DNA of 64,000 nt, from the NCBI GenBank assembly GCA_930367215.1, contig OV884056.1, positions 286,484,067 through 286,548,066 on the forward strand, in the 5' to 3' direction. The DNA is from Pollenia angustigena. Taxonomy: Eukaryota > Arthropoda > Insecta > Diptera > Polleniidae. The translations under genes were made by a program, and so were the position numbers. Below, piece after piece: positions 35,243-45,655 of the stretch (position 1 is its first letter; each line of letters opens with the position of its first letter). The notes beneath the pieces are model-generated. The model was given only the letters and a program-made list of their open reading frames with translations. It was not told the DNA's origin and ran no database searches.

Positions 35243-36546
35243 TCTATATATATAAAAAGAAGTGTACATTTTGATTGTCACTCCATAACTCGAGAACGGC
35301 TCGACCGATTGCCCTAAAATTTTTAGGGAAGGTACAGGGAGGAGTGATGATGGTTAGTTGATTTTGAAATCCAAAATCGGGGCAGGGGAATTGGTACCGC
35401 CCATAGGATGCCAATATTTAATATCGCCTATCTTAAGACCCGCTGCACGCATTTTGTTGAACTTTTGGTAGTAGGATCTTCTAAGCCCCAAAATTTAAAT
35501 AAAATAGTAGCGGGGGAAGTGGTTCCCCCCATAGGACGCCAATGTTTAATATAGCATATCTTAAGAACTGTTACAGTGAGAATGTTCAAACTTTGTAGAA
35601 GTCACTCTTATGGTATACTACTCTATTGAGAATAAAAATAAAGCGGTAGGCGCAGGGGGGAAATACCTCCCATAGGATGCATATATTAAATATCGCTCAA
35701 CTGAAGAACTATTTAAGGGACAGCCTTCAAACGTGGTTAAAGCTACTATTATGGTAAAATGAAAATTTCAATATAAAAATGGGCGGGGTTGACAGGGGAG
35801 GAGCAGTACCCCTCATAGATAGAAATATAATTAAGAGCCGCTGCATGCATTTTGTTGAACTTTTGATAGTAGGATCTTCAGAGCCCCAAAACTGAAATAA
35901 AATAGCAGCGGGGGAAGTGTTACCCCCAAAAGGACACCAATGTTTAATATCGCATATCTTAAGAACTGTTATAGTGAGAATGTTCAAACTTTGTAGAAGT
36001 CACTCTTATGGTATACTACACTATTGAAAATAAAAATAAAGCGGGTAGGCGCAGGGGGGGAAATACCTCCCATAGGATGCATATATTAAATATCACTCAA
36101 CTGAAGAACTATTAAAGGGAGAGTCTTCAAACGTGGTTAAAGCTACTATTATGGTTAACTTTAAATTTCAATATAAAAATGGGCGGGGTTGACAGAGAAG
36201 GAGCAGTACCCCTCATAGATAGAAATATAATTAAGAGCCAATGCACGGATTTTGTTGAACTTTTGATAGTAGGATCTTCAGAGCCCCAAAACTGAAATAA
36301 AATAGCAGCGGGGGAAGTGTTACCCCCCATGGGACACCAATGTTTAATATCGCATATCTTAAGAACTGTTAAGTGAGAATGTTCAAACTTTGTAAAAGTC
36401 ACACTTATGGTATGCTACACTTTTGAAAATAAAAATAATGCCGGTAGGCACAGGGGGAAATACCTCCCATAGGATGCATATATTAAGTATCTCTCAACTG
36501 AAGAAATGGTTAAAGCAGTGTAGCGAAGCGCACTGGGTTAAGCTAG
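35243..36546 (+). mobile_element. Helitron-like element with 400-bp tandem repeats
   Basis: Starts TCTATATATATAAAAAGAAG directly after A35242 and ends CTAG (36543-36546) before T. A hairpin, CAGTG ... CACTG around TAGCGAAGCG, lies ~10 bases before the end. There is no target duplication. Inside, a unit of 397-400 bp begins AAATACCTCCCATAGGATGC at 35661, 36061 and 36458 (the last partial), and a partial unit precedes 35661. The similar 86- and 91-codon minus-strand frames are two copies of this unit, not a gene family. No Rep/helicase is encoded. Confidence 0.7.
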
Positions 36547-36840
36547 TTTTATATAAAAGAATTGACAAAATTAATAACAAGTGTTGAAAAATGTGCTTCT
36601 TTTATAACTTAAAAAAACAAATATTTTTTTTTTGTTTTACACCATCAGCAAGAAGTTTGAAAGCTTAAAAAACGTGACTATGTGTAAGTCCATAGTCATA
36701 TGGATATTTGCCAGACATTTTTGGTTTTTTTGTTTGACTTAAATCAAATTTTTTTTAATTTAAAAATTAATTAAAATTAAAATTAACTAAAATCCAAGCT
36801 GTATTTAGGCTTAGTAACCGTTTATTCGTAGGCTATAGAA
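36547..36840. other. AT-rich DNA, nothing recognised
   Basis: No feature seen before the LINE fragment. Confidence 0.4.
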
Positions 36841-37058
36841 ACTGTTGGGGATAATAGTGGAACAGTTAACTGAGTGGAATAATCCACGGTTTCTGATTTT
36901 TGTTGACTTCAAAAGAGCTTTTGATGCTATTGACCGGGACACTATATGGTACTATCTGGGAAATATCGGCATTCCGGATAAAATCATCTTATCATCCGAA
37001 TACCTTATCATGATGCTAATGAACAAATTCTTTCAAGAGGACTGACACTAAAGCCTTC

Positions 37059-37815
37059 TTCAGTTTTGTTCCATGTCTCCAAAAATCCCCATCTCAAAAC
37101 CTTAGTCCCCAACTCTGCTTCAAAATTTTAAATTATTTTATAAAAAACTACACCTTTTCCAATTGTAATTCAGAAAGCGCCAATTGTAATTCAGAAAGCG
37201 TCAATTGTAATTCAGATTAGTCAACTGTAATTCAGAACGCGTCAAATGTAATTCAGATTAGTCAGTTGTAATTTAGAAAGCGTCAATTGTAATTGAGATT
37301 AGTCAACTGTAATTCAGAAAGCGTCAATTGTAAATCAGAAATTGTCAATTGTAATTCCGAAAGCAAAGGAATTTATTATAAATTTTATTATAACAAAAAA
37401 ATGTGCACCAAAGAGCTAAATATATTAATATATATTCGTATATATTTTGTTGTATTTTTATTATATTCTGAATTATAAGTGACGCTTTTTGAATTACAAT
37501 TGACAATTTCTGAATTGCAATTGACGCTTTCTGAATTACAGTTGATTAATCTGAATTACTATTTACGCTTTCTGAATTACAACTGACTAAGCTGAATTAC
37601 GATTAAAGCTTTCTGAATTACAGTTGACTTATCTGAATTACAATTTACGCTTTCTAAATTACAACTGGAAAAGGTGTAGTTATGAACTTTAAATTTAATA
37701 AATTTTTCTTCAAACAAAAAAAAAACAAACTAAAAGTTTTAAATCTTCATACACTCTACCGAGAGTTAGAATATTTCAGGAACTATGAAATATTATAACC
37801 CAATCTTTATTAAAC
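37059..37815. repeat. R4 copy 2 within the LINE, flanked by 60-bp duplication
   Basis: The R4 sequence (AGTCCCCAACTCTGC, TTTAAATTATTTTATAA, then ATTTTTCTTCAAAC and an A-run, CACTCTACCGAGAG) is split by the foldback at 37148-37679. The LINE sequence CCTTATCATGATGCTAA through AAGCCTTCTTCA, about 60 bp, is present on both sides (37000-37058 and 37816-37877). Confidence 0.65.
37148..37679. mobile_element. Foldback element with alternating 20/21-bp repeats, copy 1
   Basis: Ends CTACACCTTTTCC are inverted. The left arm has about ten units of AATTGTAATTCAGAAAGCG; two unit types, ending AAAGCGTC (21 bp) and ATTAGTC (20 bp), largely alternate. The right arm is the reversed equivalent. The ~115-bp centre (AATGTGCACCAAAGAGCTAA and TATTCGTATATATTTTGTTG) is nearly identical to copy 2. 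It sits in R4, whose uninterrupted copy at 31.45 kb shows the insertion point. No target duplication is clear. Confidence 0.85.
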
Positions 37816-38361
37816 CTTATCATGATGCTAAGGAAAAGATAATTTCAAGAGGATTGGCACTGAAGCCTTCTTCATAAATTGTAAAGCTAAGCAAAGCTGT
37901 GTACTCCCGCCGCTGCTGTTCTTACTCGCACAAGACTGGATTATAACAAAAATTAACATGGAAGCTCCAGATAATACACAATGGCACCGGAACTAGCGCC
38001 TTCAGGACTTGGACTATGCTGATGATTTCTGCTTGATGTAGGACGAAAATGGTCTTAAAGTCCGACTGAACATTAATTTTCAAAAGACGGAGACAATGAG
38101 AATATCGACCAAAAATAATACTTCCATTATAAGTAATAAAAACATCATGGAAGATATGGTTGAGTTGATCTACCTTGGAAGCATAAACGGTAGAACAGAT
38201 GCTGATGTCGTCAGCCGAATAAATAATAACGCTCGGCATGCTTTGCCTCCATTAGAAGAGTATCCAGTCGTCAAAATTATCCAAAAAGCCCAAAACAAAA
38301 ATATTAAACACGAGTGTAAAATCGGTAATACTCTATGGCAGCGAGACGTGGAAAGTTACTA

Positions 38362-38805
38362 CCCAGTAAAACAAATTTTGGGGGTTTTCAAGCACTACAG
38401 AGAAAAAGCGCATAATCAAACGCTTCAATTAGAATGCTCTTATAAAGCAGTAAATGATAAAGAATAAAACATACAAAAAAGCTGCTATTTTAGTGCTGAC
38501 AACGAATAAGGTTTTAAAGCGTAAACAATAAACATATATTTTCGTTTACAAAAATGATTAAAAAAGGCGTTTAAACAAGTAAAAGCAAACATTAATTAAT
38601 ATGTTAATGTTTACTACATTAAAAAAGCACTTTAGAAGCGCTTTGTTTGCATGTTAAAAGAAGCGCTTAATGTCTGCAGAAAATAGTCCTCCAAACCGGG
38701 AACACCCCATACAAAAATCAGACATCCCATCAGCAGGTTTGAAGCGATTTGAGGTATGAATTCATACAAAAAACCTGCTACTTTTTGAGCACATTTTTTA
38801 CTGGA
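38362..38805. mobile_element. CCCAGTAAA MITE, copy 3, in the LINE
   Basis: Ends CCCAGTAAAAC and TTTTTTACTGGA, flanked by the 5-bp duplication TACTA (38357-38361 and 38806-38810). Removing the element and one TACTA joins TGGAAAGTTACTA to CCAAGAATGATAG, so the LINE reading frame continues from ETWKVT to TKNDRN. Confidence 0.85.
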
Positions 38806-38949
38806 TACTACCAAGAATGATAGAAATTATGATTACGCTATCCCGAAAACAAAATTTAAATCTTCTGCACATGTTCACAAATGACATTACGCGGACTGCA
38901 TTCCTATTGGCTAATAAATTCAAGTTGGAAAATCCAAGATAGTTGTTGT

Positions 38950-39060
38950 TTAATTGCGGGGCTGCCAGCTCTTATAAAATGCATTAATATCTTATTAGAA
39001 ATTCGAAAATCTAAGTATGTACTTTTAAAATTGGCAGCCCTTGCCGTTCACAGACAACGT
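38950..39060. mobile_element. Small inverted-repeat element (tentative)
   Basis: GGGCTGCCAGCTCTTATAAA and the complement of ACTTTTAAAATTGGCAGCCC enclose ~90 bp within the LINE ruin. The GGGCTGCCA terminus is hAT-like. No clean 8-bp duplication. Confidence 0.4.
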
Positions 39061-39351
39061 GAAATCATACGCATATCGTAATCTTTATTTCTATCATTCT
39101 TGCTATCACCCATAAGATCTAAGTTTTTTTAAATAAACGTTTAAGTAATCAGGACTTATAAGCACGTCCGGGATGGAAACAATCGATTTGGAAATCAGGC
39201 GTTGAAAGTAGCGATGGACTGGGCATAGGAAGGACAATTCAGACATGCAGACAAATCTTGTCACTTCTTTACTTTACACCAACGAATGCATTTGTGATAT
39301 TTCTACAATTATTACTTTTGGAATTGGAAAGAAAAATAAGATCGAATGTAA

Positions 39352-40235
39352 ACGCCAAGTTTTTTTCCGAATTTTATTTGACATTTCTCTATTTCAGACT
39401 TACTCAATTTGAACCATGGAGAGATACACAATCCAACAACGTGTTAAAGTTATCCAGACTTATTATGAAAATGGGCGTTCAAATCAAAATGCATATCGTG
39501 CACTGCGTGATTCAGTGATGAGGCACATTTTCACCTCAGTGGATTCGTCAATAAACAGAATTGCCGCATTTGGGCGAATGAGAACCCAAGAGTGATTGTC
39601 GAAAAACCAATGCACCCACAAAGAGTGACTGTTTGGTGCGGTTTATGGGCTGGCGGCATCATTGGGCCGTATTTTTTCCAAAATGAGGCCGGTCAGGCAG
39701 TTACTGTGAATGGTGTTCACTATCGTGAGACGATAACGAACTTTTTATGGCCCGAATTGGAAGATATGGATGTGGACGATATGTGGTTTCAGCAGGACGG
39801 TGCCACTTGCCACACAGCTAACGAAACAATGGCTCTTTTGCGCAACAAATTCAATGGCCGTGTTATCTCACGTAATGGCGATGTCAATTGGCCGCCAAGA
39901 TCATGTGATTTGACACCGTTGGACTTTTTTCTTTGGGGTTATTTGAAAGAAAAGGTGTACGTCGATAAGCCAGCAACAATTCAAGAGCTAAAGGATGAGA
40001 TAATTCGGCACATTAACGGCATAGAACCTCCATTATGCCTCAGGGTCATCGACAATTTGGACCATCGGATGGAGGTGTGCCGCCGTGGTCGCGGCGCCCA
40101 TTTGGCCGATATTTTGTTCCATACATAATTGAGTAATACCAATATATCATAATAAAATAAAATTACAATAATTTCCTAAATAGTTTGTGTTTTATTCAAA
40201 ATCAACATCGGCCCTTGAAATTTAACCACCTTTAG
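39352..40235 (+). pseudogene. DD41D mariner transposase, best copy M3
   Basis: Start at 39416 (MERYTIQQRVKVIQ), readable to RALRD. Then a deletion plus frameshift removes the DNA-binding region (HTH) and enters a clean 205-codon frame from 39511 to the TAA at 40126-40128. That frame has all three acidic positions: Asp in SDEAHF, Asp96 in WFQQDGATCHTA and Asp138 in LTPLDFF. There are 41 residues between the last two, i.e. DD41D (rosa-type IS630-Tc1-mariner). It ends HLADILFHT. The right terminal repeat follows (ATCGGCCCTTGAAATTTAAC to about 40235); the left terminus is lost. A cut-and-paste enzyme in life, but this copy cannot bind its ends. Confidence 0.9.
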
Positions 40236-42354
40236 TTTGGCAATCAGAATTTAGCTTTCAGTAGACAATGCTTTGAACTACTACGAAATTTGTGCCTTGT
40301 TTTTATTTGTGATGTCTTTTCAAAGCATTTGTTTTAAGTGATGCTTTGTAACACTGCGTTTTGGAAGTCAGCCTTTCTAAGTGTTTTGAGCAATTCATTT
40401 TCTCCGAAAAACCTGTCTATTTAATAGTTATCGTCTAGACTTTAACATTTTGTAGCTACAATTTTTTAAAATTCTGCTTTGAAATTGCATTTGTGTCCAT
40501 CTTATGAAATACTAGTTCATGGCTGTCCTTGTAAGGAAAGGTCAGCATTGCTTAAGAGCCAAATGCCTTGGTCCATTTTTCCGTCAAACATTATGGTTGT
40601 ATTAGCTTAAATTTGTTTGTATGTGTTAGACAGACGATGCTGGATGGCAAAAAAACCAATGTAGATATTTCGTCAAGCATACGTGTGTTGTGCCTTTTAT
40701 AGTGTCTACTTAATATGAAAGACGTATTTTTAGCTTCTTATGGCCATTTTCTCATTAGGCAATTATTTTCTTTCCCAACGAAAAACTGCACATTAAAGAA
40801 ATTTGGTTTTCTCAATGTCTCATTTGCTTCGATTTTATCGCAAAGCTAACCGGCACTCATCCGCCAATTATTTATTTTCCTTTTATTTGCCGTACAGATA
40901 AATTAAATCAGCTGACTCCCAACTTTTACATGTATTTTGAGTGGAGTTGCCAGCTGAAAACTTTGTTTTTTGTCGGTATATTCAAAAACCCAAAATCGTT
41001 AACGGACAGTTTATCGGTCCAATAAATTTATGTTGACATTAAGTAACAGACAGTTTGTCGATAGATTGAGAAAATGGCCATTAATTTTTTATTTTTATTT
41101 ATTTATAAATTTGTTAAATTATGTATGTATTTCTTGAAATTCTCTCGAAATGTTTGCTCTGTTAGCAACAAACTGTATGGATATATAAAAATTCCGTGAG
41201 AATTAAATTCTTATTTTTTTACAATGTGACTATTTTTATAATAGAAATACAAAATGGACCTAAAGGAATGATTGCAGGGTAATAAAAGAAATGTGGTGTC
41301 AGGGTTAACCAAGTATTGGACAGAACAATTTGACATATGTCATTTCATCTATGTCAATATTCCCCGCTAAAAGCTATGAAATGGCCAACATTAGATCTTT
41401 AAATTTTAAAGAGCGGTCTATATTTACGCGTTCCCTTTTATCATAAACGCATCAAAGAACCGAAATGTCACTGGTGACTTAAAAACATAAATCCTCTTTT
41501 ATTCCTCAAAATAATAAATTCCAAAAAAGCTAATTTCACAATTTATTTATTTATTACGGCTAAAATTGCATTCAATTACAAATAAAAACAAGTCTTCCTA
41601 CAAAAAATTGAAGATCTATTGAATTCATATGTTTTCCTTTTTTTAATATTCGTTATTCAATAAAAAAATCAATTTTGCTAATTGACAACTGTCATCAGCG
41701 CTATACATGTATGCCTTATGCGCGAGTTTGTCAATCGTGTGCATCATTTTTTTCTTTCTTCTAATTGAATTTAAAAGATTGTAGGTGACGATAAGTCTTC
41801 GAAGAATTTTACATTCTCGTGTGCTTTGAATAGCAAAAGGAATAAATAATAAAAAACAAAAAAAAAAAAAAGCAGAAAAAATCAATAATACGATTGAATT
41901 TGAAAACACTCATACAAACAGTCAATCTGAATACAAATAAACAGTTAAAACATTTAAACATATTTGTGAATTTATTTGCATTCAAACATAATTTGTTTAT
42001 AAATATTTTGTAATAAATAATACACAAAAAAATTTATGAAATATAAGTTTAATTCAATAATATATCGTCAGCTCAGAATTGGTTTGGCGCATATGCCAAA
42101 AAGTCGGAGTGGAGAAAAACGACAAAGAAGATTTACATGAAGATTTCTCAAAATGTACCCGATATAATTTTTTTATATTTTTACCACTGCTTCCGGTATA
42201 TGTTTTGAAGAAAAATGTTAATTTTTGCGCACGTACATGAATAAAGTTAGAATTTAATAGTATATTTTTGAAAATGAAAAATATTGTTTTGTGCCGCATA
42301 CGGCACTTTTCTAAAAAAAAAAATTAAAAAAGTGGCTTTTTGTGCTGCATATGT
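40236..42354. other. Anonymous DNA, no gene seen
   Basis: Less repetitive than most of the window. Frames up to 88 codons are asparagine/phenylalanine-rich. No transposon termini, RNA gene or convincing exon was recognised. It could be genuine single-copy intergenic or intronic DNA. Confidence 0.4.
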
Positions 42355-42935
42355 ATACTTATTGCATGAGTGACTGACACATTCATCATCGTACAGCCTA
42401 AGCGCCTGAAGCTAAAGACTTGAAATTTGGACCGGAGGTGGATCTCTCCCCAAATCGATCTGCTAAGAAGGGATTTTTAAAAATTCGAATGTTTATGGGG
42501 AAGAAAAGGGTAAATTCGGAAACCTTTTATCTCCAAAACTAAAAGAGATACAAAAAAACTGTAATACTTATCGTTGTTCTTTTGAAAAATAAGTGGACAG
42601 GTGTGTAGTACTTTTTTGAAATTCGGCTCTTTTAGGCTGAAAACGGGTAAAACCTGAATTTTGGTACGTTTTTGTCAGCCCTTCTATCTTTTGATCCAAT
42701 AAACCTAGAAATAAAGTTTATACCACATAAGAAACTTATCAAAAAAAAAAATACGAAAACTAGTTTGGTACTTTTTCGAAATTCGAACGTTTAAGGGTGC
42801 AAATCGTAACTATTTTTGGTACTTTTTTACAAAACATTTTGCATTTTTGATACTATAATGGGGGGGGGGGGGGGGGGGGGAAATAGTACCAAAATGGGAA
42901 ATACGGGAAATTTAATATCTTTTTTCAGCTTTTTT
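42355..42935 (-). repeat. Dispersed repeat R1, copy 2 (reverse)
   Basis: Complement of the 10.5-11.1 kb repeat: TGACTGACACATTCATCATC, CCCCAAATCGATCTGCTAAG, TTCGAATGTTTATGGGG and GAAATAGTACC boxes in mirrored order. It contains 21 consecutive G at 42860-42880, where copy 1 has only a T/C-rich stretch of TTTTTTTCCCCC type. Confidence 0.7.
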
Positions 42936-42951
42936 GTTCGACAACTCGTAT

Positions 42952-43557
42952 TTATACCCACACCACAATAGTGGAGAGGGTATTATGCATTTGTGCTGAT
43001 GTGTGTAACGCCTTAAAATAGTGGTCCTACCCACCTTTAAGTATACCGATCTACTCAGAATCACTTTCTGAGTCGAACTAACGATGTCCGTCCGACTGGC
43101 TGGCAGGCTGGCTGGCTGGCTGGCTGTCCATGTAACCTTGTGCGCAAAGTTCAGGTCGCAATTTTGGAGATAATTTGATAAAATTTGGGTCATAGGTTCT
43201 TATTGGCACAAGGACCAAGCCTATTGCAAATAGGCCGAATCGTAGGACCACGAGGGAAGATAGGGGGAAATTTCTTCCTCTCAGAAACTATCAAACCGAT
43301 TTTAATGAAATTTAAAACATAGATAGATCCATATCTATAGGGACACATTAGCTATACAGTTTTTAAAAAATAGGACCCCAAGGGGAGGCAGGGGGCAATT
43401 TCTGTCTCTCACAAACGTTCAAACCGATTTTCATGAAGTTTATAAACATAAATAAATCCATATTTACATGGACACATAACCATGATGTGTTTTAAATACT
43501 GTGGTGTAGGGTATTATATGGTCGGGCTTGACCGACTATACTTTCTTACTTGTTTTT
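42952..43557 (-). mobile_element. mini-me-like repeat, copy c
   Basis: Reads in reverse: TTATACCCACACCACAATAG, ACCTTTAAGTATACCGATC, core TCAGAATCACTTTCTGAGTC, a GGCTGGCTGGCTGGCTGGCT microsatellite, repeated AAACCGATTTT units, and TCGGGCTTGACCGACTATAC followed by TTTCTTACTTGTTT. The most complete copy of the family in the window. The 93-codon frame at 42912-43193 is a by-product. Confidence 0.65.
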
Positions 43558-43689
43558 AATTATCGTTAATATTTGACCTCAAAACATAAACTTTAACATG
43601 CAATGTCCTGAATGAATGCTTTATATCTCAAAATGTTCGGTAGGTCAAACCAATTCTGAGCTGACGATATGGCGAATATGTTTTTATGC

Positions 43690-43860
43690 AAAATTAAAAA
43701 GTTACACGCAAAGAAAAACCATTTATCAATGTTGTCACCTCCAACAAAACTATTTCTAAGGAAAATTTGCAAACATACTATGATTAATTTAACCATATTT
43801 TTGTGAACCGAACCATATTATGGTAAATTAGTCGCCAATCAAGAAGCTACAATTATATTA
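43690..43860 (+). mobile_element. Fragment of the GTCACCTCCAACA family
   Basis: GTCACCTCCAACAAAACTAT, AAGGAAAATTTGCAAACATA, ACCATATTATGG and CAATCAAGAAGC appear in the order in which related blocks occur in the palindrome complex at 63.2-63.9 kb, but without the CCCCGTATT layer between them. Confidence 0.5.
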
Positions 43861-43861
43861 A

Positions 43862-44060
43862 GACTTCAGCGCAACAGTCGGGCTTAAAATAAAGCTCAAT
43901 GAGCATCTGAGTTCAGTGGAACCAGATAGGAGCTCTGCCGCGATATTAAGAGGTCTGTCAATTTTGAACTTTGCTAATTTTAAGAAATAAACTGCACCTG
44001 ATTCAATCAGCAAAACTAGAACTTGGAAACTGAACTCTCCGCATAATGCAAACAGTTCTT
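43862..44060 (+). repeat. Dispersed repeat R2, copy 3
   Basis: Shares GGAACCAGATAGGAGCTC, AGAGGTCTGTCAATTTTGAA and AACTGCACCTGATT with R2 copy 1. One frame reads HLSSVEPDRSSAAILRGL, close in wording to a frame of copy 1 (LLTSVVPDMISGHSEV), which hints at a common decayed protein. I do not recognise that protein. Confidence 0.45.
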
Positions 44061-44400
44061 TCTTTTAAACAGTGTTAAAATTGCTTGATTTCCTTTAGCA
44101 ACAGCACTAAAATATTTGCTTTGCTTACATTTTTTGCAGCAAATTAAAAAACTGCGTTTCTAAATGCTTACCTAATATTTTAATAGATAAAAAAGCAAAA
44201 GTAGATAAAAAGAGAGTGAATAAATTGCTTAATCTCACTATGTGTATGTTCTCTTCTTATGCAGGCAGAAAAGTAACTACTTTAAAAAGAATTGCTTTTG
44301 TTGTTTACTAAGTCATCGGCAAGACCGGCAATTTTTGTTGCAGCAATTCTTGGGCTTATTGGTGAGAGAAGTCTTGGGAGGGGTACTCAGTTTCATGTAC
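44061..44400. other. No recognisable feature
   Basis: Nothing beyond short A/T-rich frames. Confidence 0.4.
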
Positions 44401-44701
44401 TCTGGCATCAGGGTTGTCAGATTTTTTTGAGCTCCATCGCCAAACCGGATGTCGTAAATCGCCAAAAATCGCCAAACGACAATTTTGTTCAGTTTTCGAA
44501 ATCTTTTTTTTTTTTAATTAAATTTTGCATATAAAAAAAGGCTGATATAATATTGCAGTCAAAAATCGCCAAAAACTGAGAAAAAATACAAAAAATCGCC
44601 GAAAGGAAATTTTGTTTAGTAACTGTTACACACAAGTCTATAAGATCACTTCAGGCTCATCGATTTCATTACTATTGTTTTGACCTGCATACGTAAGCAG
44701 T

Positions 44702-45106
44702 GTTTAAAAAACTGCAGTCGAAGTTGAAAAGCTGCCATCTCTTCCACTTTCTTATTTGTCATTGGCCAAAAAAAAAAATTTTTTTTTAACTTGTAATTTA
44801 TTAAATGTAAATAGTCGCTGTCAAACCATATCAAAAAGCGAAAAATTTTAGAAACTGGGAATTATTGCCTTCCGAAGGTTACTTTATATTATATTCAACA
44901 TTTTTCACTTTTCGAATTTATTCTATGTGTATAAAGTCATTTCTGAAAAATTGAAGGAATAGAACTATTACAAAAAAGCTTTATAAAATACATAACTGAA
45001 ATTTAGCTCATAGAATAAATTCGAAAAATGAAAAATGTTGAAAAATTTTAGACAAATTTTCGTTTTTTGTTCGACAGGTTTTGGTTTCGACTGCAGTTTT
45101 TTAAAC
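44702..45106. mobile_element. MITE, CTGCAGTCGAA family, copy B (nested)
   Basis: Exact inverted ends GTTTAAAAAACTGCAGTCGA. Shares GTCAAACCA..TCAAAAAGCGAAAA and TTTCGTTTTTTGTTCGACAG blocks with copy A at 6801-6994. It is longer by about 200 bp because of a further insertion. Confidence 0.75.
44894..45042. mobile_element. 149-bp hairpin insertion
   Basis: A 34-bp inverted repeat, TTCAACATTTTTCACTTTTC continuing to TTTATTCTATG, flanks ~80 bp of AT-rich DNA. Copy A of the host MITE lacks it. Third level of nesting at this site. Confidence 0.7.
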
Positions 45107-45511
45107 CTCACAAAAATCATGTGAAAAAAATTAGCCAGATTTTTTTTCAACTAGTAATGATTACAAAAAAGGACAAACTGTTCAAAAATCTATAAGTATG
45201 TATGTATATATTTATATATATTTAGCTGGAGAGGCCTTACTCCGCTTATGTAAATAAAAGTGCAAATTTTTTATTTCAAAATCGCTGAAATAATATGAAT
45301 GGTAAAAATAGCCAAGTAAATCGCCAGTTATATCAAAAATCGCCACAAAAGTCGCCAGTCGCCAAAATCCCATCGCCAAACACGTTTCAAAATCGCCACG
45401 TTTGGCGAGAAATCGCCATATCTGACAGCCCTGTCTGGCATTTTGTATTGTTTTGTTATTCTCACACTTTCCAACTTGAAGTTGGCTGTAGGTGTAGGAG
45501 TATTTGTATTA

Positions 45512-45655
45512 ATATTCGCGTTGTCCATTTGGCCGACATTTTGTTCCATACATAATTGAATATTGTCATAATAAAATGAAATGACAATAATTTCCTAAAT
45601 AATTTAGGTTTTATTCAAAATCAACATCGGACCTTAAAATTTAACCACTATTTAG
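45512..45655 (+). pseudogene. DD41D mariner 3' end, M4
   Basis: Only the last codons (VHLADILFHT, stop) and the 3' noncoding tail with ATCGGACCTTAAAATTTAAC are present. It closely matches M3 in the tail. It lies between the two hAT-like elements. Confidence 0.85.

Larger units (their letters stand above)
36841..39270 (+). pseudogene. Non-LTR retrotransposon reverse-transcriptase ruin
   Basis: Translating piecewise gives an RT domain. IIVEQLTEWNNP and FVDFKRAFDAIDRDTIW (motif with the first catalytic Asp) lie at 36845-36960. DLDYADDFCLM (YADD box, followed by a stop) lies near 38018-38050. NINFQKTETMRI, ELIYLGSI and DADVVSRINNNARHA lie at 38070-38240, and SVKSVILYGSETWKVT at 38310-38360. A last piece near 39210 reads RWTGHRKDNSDM. 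It has many frameshifts and stops. It is interrupted by R4 plus a foldback (37059-37815) and by a CCCAGTAAA MITE (38362-38805). No endonuclease domain is visible upstream. The clade is not settled by eye; the C-terminal wording resembles insect endonuclease/RT elements rather than the jockey fragment at 54 kb. Confidence 0.8.
44409..45433. mobile_element. hAT-like element with AATCGCCAAA repeats
   Basis: Ends CAGGGTTGTCAGAT and ATCTGACAGCCCTG. Perfect 8-bp duplication TCTGGCAT at 44401-44408 and 45434-45441. Both termini carry many AATCGCCAAA motifs (at least six on the left, six on the right). Non-autonomous, 1,025 bp including a nested MITE at 44702-45106. Confidence 0.85.

Noticed and set aside
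35727..36402. Two similar minus-strand frames of 86 and 91 codons, looking like tandem paralogous genes
   Set aside because: They are the same part of a 400-bp tandem unit in a Helitron-like element. The frames follow the DNA repeat and show no independent protein features.
37168..37370. CRISPR-like series of short direct repeats
   Set aside because: The repeats are contiguous 20/21-bp units without spacers, mirrored in the other arm of a foldback element, in a eukaryotic setting.
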